Source: ZC4RG20 sp963782445 (GTDB lineage Bacteria; Pseudomonadota; Gammaproteobacteria; Steroidobacterales; Rariloculaceae). From it: a DNA stretch of 64,000 nucleotides. Under the pieces are notes generated by a model. The model was not told the DNA's origin, did not search any database, and saw only the letters and a list, made by a program, of their open reading frames with translations. Location of the stretch: assembly GCA_963782445.1 (NCBI GenBank), contig CAWAJM010000002.1, positions 248,001-312,000 of the forward strand, read 5' to 3'. Positions 61,332 to 64,000 of the stretch are shown one piece after another. A program made the position numbers and the translations under genes. Position 1 is the first letter of the stretch. Each line of letters opens with the position of its first letter.

Positions 61332-62612
61332 TTGAAAAAGACCGTGATTGCGGCCGCGGCGCTGGCGGCGTGGCCCGGATTGGCTTTGGCGCAGACGGCG
61401 GACAGCGGCGACACGGCGTGGCTGTTGACCGCGACGGCGCTCGTTTTGTTCATGACCCTGCCCGGACTGGCGTTGTTCTACGGGGGCCTCGTGCGCTCCC
61501 GCAACGTCCTTTCCGTGCTCATGCAGTGCTTCGCGATCTGCTGCGCCATCTCGGTGCTGTGGATCGCCTTCGGCTACAGCCTGGCCTTCGGCCCGGGGGG
61601 CTCGACCTGGCTCGTCGCCGACTGGTCGAAGGCCTGGCTCGAGGGCGTCGTGACGAGCGCGCTGCACGGACGCGTCCCCGAGACCGTGTTCGTGATGTTC
61701 CAGCTGACGTTCGCAGTGATCACGCCGGCGCTCATCGTCGGCGGCTTCGCCGAGCGTATGCGCTTCTCGGCCATGCTCTGGTTCTCGGTGCTGTGGTTCG
61801 TTTTCGTGTACCTGCCCGTGACGCATTGGGTCTGGGGCGGAGGCTGGCTTGCGGCGCTCGGCTTCCGCGACTTTGCGGGCGGCGCCGTCGTGCACGTCAA
61901 CGCGGGCGTCGCCGCGCTTGTCGCGGCGCTCGTGATCGGCCGCCGGCAGGGCTTTCCGACGACGGCGATGCCGCCCCACAACCTCACGATGACCGTGACG
62001 GGCGCCTCGATGCTCTGGGTCGGTTGGTACGGTTTCAACGGCGGCAGCGCGCTCGCCGCCAACGGTGCGGCAGGGATGGCGTTGCTCGTGACGCACGCGA
62101 GCGCCGCGGCCGGGGCGCTCGCGTGGATGACCATGGAGTGGATCAAGTTTCGCAAGCCCAGCGTCCTCGGCATCGTGACGGGCATGGTCGCCGGCCTCGG
62201 CACGATCACCCCGGCGTCCGGCTACGTCGGTCCGGGCGCGGCGCTCATCATCGGGTCCGTCGCAGGCGTCGTGTGCTTCTACGCCACCCAGTTCGTCAAG
62301 CGCCACCTCAAGATCGACGATTCGCTCGACGTGTTCCCCGTGCACGGCGTCGGCGGCGCGCTCGGCTTGTTGCTGACGGCGGTGTTTTCCTCTGCGGCGC
62401 TGGGCGGCGTCGGCTTCGATGCAGGCGGCGGCATCGGCCGCCAACTCTGGGTTCAGGCCCTCGGTATGGCCGCGACCGCCATCTGGTCGGGACTCGCAGC
62501 GTTCGTAATCCTCAAGGTGCTCGACGCGACCTTGGGACTGCGCGTGTCGCCGGAGCAGGAAACCGAGGGGCTCGACATCGCCATGCACGAGGAGCGCGGG
62601 TACACGCTGTAG
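61332..62612 (+). CDS. amtB: Ammonium transporter AmtB
   Basis: 426 residues from a TTG with a G-rich ribosome site. Signal-like first helix, then 11 membrane helices. Amt signatures include DTAWLLTATALVLFM, LFYGGLVRSRN, DFAGGAVVHVNAG (twin-His region) and VFPVHGVGGALG. Conducts ammonium into the cell and is blocked by the PII protein encoded just upstream. Confidence 0.95.
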   Translation: MKKTVIAAAALAAWPGLALAQTADSGDTAWLLTATALVLFMTLPGLALFYGGLVRSRNVLSVLMQCFAICCAISVLWIAFGYSLAFGPGGSTWLVADWSKAWLEGVVTSALHGRVPETVFVMFQLTFAVITPALIVGGFAERMRFSAMLWFSVLWFVFVYLPVTHWVWGGGWLAALGFRDFAGGAVVHVNAGVAALVAALVIGRRQGFPTTAMPPHNLTMTVTGASMLWVGWYGFNGGSALAANGAAGMALLVTHASAAAGALAWMTMEWIKFRKPSVLGIVTGMVAGLGTITPASGYVGPGAALIIGSVAGVVCFYATQFVKRHLKIDDSLDVFPVHGVGGALGLLLTAVFSSAALGGVGFDAGGGIGRQLWVQALGMAATAIWSGLAAFVILKVLDATLGLRVSPEQETEGLDIAMHEERGYTL

Positions 62613-62675
62613 CAGCTACGCCTCGCTCGGGCGCGCTCGGGCGCGCTTGGAGCGGCTGGGCGTGCCGGTAGTGGG

Positions 62676-62799
62676 GTTCCTCGGGTTGCTGCGCAGGGCC
62701 GTCGTCGGGACCGCCGTGAACCCGTCCCTGGGGGCTCGCTGAGCGCCATCCCTGGCGCTCAGCGTCCCGACGACGGCCCTGCGCAGCAACCCGAGGAAC
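62676..62799. repeat. Structured repeat, copy 1: 35-nt perfect arms around a 54-nt core
   Basis: Arms at 62676-62710 and 62765-62799 are fully complementary. The 54-nt core (62711-62764) begins CCGCCGTGAACCCGTCCC and ends in its own hairpin, CGCTGAGCGCC/GGCGCTCAGCG. The core is shared, in the opposite orientation, with copy 2 (63049-63172), which has different arms. It follows amtB. A similar core occurs in many gammaproteobacterial genomes, from memory. Confidence 0.92.
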
Positions 62800-63048
62800 G
62801 CGGCGATCGGCGGCGACGTCGCCCGATCGCGTCCTCGCTCGCGGCGGTGGGCGCGAAGGGTGCGCGGAAGCGTAGCGCCTGGCCGATGCAGCGCTGCGAT
62901 CCGAGCCGCCCGCGGGCGGCCGGTCGACGTTGCGGCGCCGCGCCGGCGCACGCGTCCTTCGAACGAAGCGTTACGCGTCCGACTCCAGCCTCCGCTCGTG
63001 GTGCCAACGTCGAAGGCTGGATGCAACGCCGGCCCGGGGGACTACCTC
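62800..63048. other. Spacer between the two structured repeats
   Basis: About 250 nt with no gene I can support on either strand. Short open frames here are GC-driven. No repeat other than the flanking elements. Confidence 0.5.
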
Positions 63049-63172
63049 GTCCCGGGAGCGCGCGCGAACGGCGTTTGCCGGGACGCTGGGCGCCAGGGAC
63101 GGCGCCCAGCGAGCCCCCAGGGACGGGTTCACGGCGATCCCGGCAAACGCCGTTCGCGCGCGCTCTCGGGAC
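63049..63172. repeat. Structured repeat, copy 2: 35-nt arms (one mismatch) around an inverted core
   Basis: Arms at 63049-63083 and 63138-63172 pair over all 35 positions except one. The 54-nt core (63084-63137) is the reverse complement of the copy-1 core with few changes, and those changes keep its internal stem paired. Arm sequence is unrelated to copy 1 apart from the ends (GT.CC outside, CGGGA inside). It ends about 20 nt before the sensor kinase stop. Confidence 0.92.
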
Positions 63173-63192
63173 CCGGCTAGGACGTCTTCGGC

Positions 63193-64000
63193 TTACGCCG
63201 CCTCGGTCTCGACCGGCAGCGTGAGCTCGATCTCGAGGCCGCCGCCCGCCCGATTCCGCGCGGTGACGTGCCCGCCGTGCAGCTCCATGACGCGGGCCGT
63301 GATCGCGAGGCCGATGCCGCGGCCGTCGGTGCGGTGGTCGCGGCTGTCGTCGACTCTGAAGAACGGCTCGAAGATGCGTTTCAAGTCCTGTGCCGGAACG
63401 CCTGGGCCGCGGTCGAGAATGCGGATCGCGATGCCCCCGGACGTGCGGGCGAGCTTGACTTCCACGCACTGGCCCGACGCGGCGTGCGCGAGGGCATTGC
63501 GGACGACGTTCTCGACCGCGCTCTTGAGCCCGTCCGGATCGCCGAGGATCGTCGGCACCGATTCGGCCTCGTAGCCGATCTGAGCCTCCGGATGCTCGAA
63601 GCGTGCATCGGCGATGATGCTGCCGATGAGGTCACCGAGCACGATGGGCTTGCGGGCCACGCCGGGGTCCGTTCTGAGCCGCGCCAGCGTCATGACCTGG
63701 CCGACGAGCGTATCGAGCCTTTCGACTTCCTGCTCGATACGGGCGAGGTCGCCTTGCGCGGCCTCCCCGGCCCGGCGCTCGGCCAGCGCGAGCGCGACGC
63801 GGATGCGCGCGAGCGGCGAGCGAAACTCGTGGGAGACGTCCCGCAGCAGTCCCTCCTTGTCCGTCACGAGGGCCTGCAGCCTTTCGGCCATGGCGTCGAA
63901 GTCGCGGGACAGCTGGCCGACCTCGTCCTTGCGGCGACTGGACGGGCCGCCGACGCGCGTTTCGAGGGCGCCCGCGGCCAGCGCGCGGGTCGCCTTCTGC
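63193..64000 (-). CDS. Sensor histidine kinase, C-terminal part (CpxA-like)
   Basis: About 269 codons; the gene continues past the right edge. A HAMP domain (GQLSRDFDAMAERLQAL) is followed by the histidine box VSHEFRSPLARIRVAL and the ATP domain with N-box VENVVRNALAHA, G1 ILDRGPGVP and G2 GRGIGLAI. Fits the CpxA/EnvZ class of two-component kinases. The phosphoacceptor His is intact. The response regulator is not in the window. Confidence 0.9.
   Translation of the reverse strand, partial: QKATRALAAGALETRVGGPSSRRKDEVGQLSRDFDAMAERLQALVTDKEGLLRDVSHEFRSPLARIRVALALAERRAGEAAQGDLARIEQEVERLDTLVGQVMTLARLRTDPGVARKPIVLGDLIGSIIADARFEHPEAQIGYEAESVPTILGDPDGLKSAVENVVRNALAHAASGQCVEVKLARTSGGIAIRILDRGPGVPAQDLKRIFEPFFRVDDSRDHRTDGRGIGLAITARVMELHGGHVTARNRAGGGLEIELTLPVETEAA

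Noticed and set aside
61221..62588. Minus-strand open frame opposite amtB
   Set aside because: Antisense to an unmistakable ammonium transporter.
62676..63172. CRISPR array
   Set aside because: Only two elements, in opposite orientation, and the conserved part is internal with variable flanks; no cas genes.
62616..63574. Open frames running through the structured repeats near 63 kb
   Set aside because: They arise from the repeats themselves and the antisense of the kinase; no conserved protein.

Overview
The window is about 64 kb of high-GC DNA from a bacterial chromosome, densely coded on both strands. The content fits a gammaproteobacterium: an engB-polA neighbourhood with cytochrome c4 and dsbA alongside, FadE, ArgR, a pspF-pspABC phage-shock locus, TTG-started gamma-type gshA, and type II secretion gspAB. 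The presence of an N-acetylornithine-type carbamoyltransferase instead of ordinary ArgF recalls the Xanthomonadales and related high-GC lineages, but I cannot name a genus. No rRNA, tRNA, CRISPR array, phage or transposase gene was seen.

Layout. 1-4.7 kb: end of tatC, an OPT transporter, a DUF2905 protein, a methionine aminotransferase and a FieF-like metal exporter. 4.8-10.5 kb: dsbA and cytochrome c4 (minus), engB (plus), polA and an lptM-like lipoprotein (minus). Between engB and polA lies a string of four hairpins that looks like a minus-strand small RNA in the position of Spot 42/ErsA. 10.5-18.7 kb: an arginine operon on the minus strand, argR-argG-(P-loop protein)-argC-argD-argF'-argB-argH, running into lptM and polA. 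It has no acetylglutamate synthase and no deacylase, but it does contain an uncharacterised DUF1611-like P-loop protein. 18.7-21.8 kb: a carboxylesterase, an NRDE protein, and a divergent pair made of a FlhC-like regulator and a frame-broken protein with two FlhD-like repeats. 21.9-29.8 kb: an ABC-2 exporter, gspB/gspA, fadE and mdh. 29.9-32.8 kb: the psp locus, with a sigma-54 promoter and an extra small coiled-coil gene. 32.8-43.5 kb: a GGDEF/EAL protein, hydrolase, bactofilin, a small gene behind a near-perfect sigma-54 promoter, gshA, a pair of membrane-anchored paralogues and two oxidoreductases. 43.5-49.6 kb: an SRPBCC-like protein, a four-RCK SLC13 transporter, a two-gene operon of unknown function and ilvA. 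49.7-56.1 kb: a Gld-type ABC system and a frameshifted dihydroorotase. 56.2-60.8 kb: a hydrolase-like lipoprotein, and a small secreted protein that appears to be controlled by a divergent PAS-PAS-AAA+ sigma-54 activator. 60.9-64 kb: glnB-amtB, two unusual palindromic repeats and part of a sensor kinase.

The most interesting signals are: the two 124-bp repeats near 63 kb, which share a core but have unrelated, self-complementary 35-nt arms; the engB-polA small RNA; the unknown protein inside the arginine operon; the tandem FlhD-like/FlhC-like pair with matched operators; and three sigma-54 promoters. Three genes (argG, the flhD-like gene and pyrC) each carry one apparent extra base. In each case removing one base restores the frame and leaves a palindromic hexamer, so sequencing error and real mutation both need to be considered.
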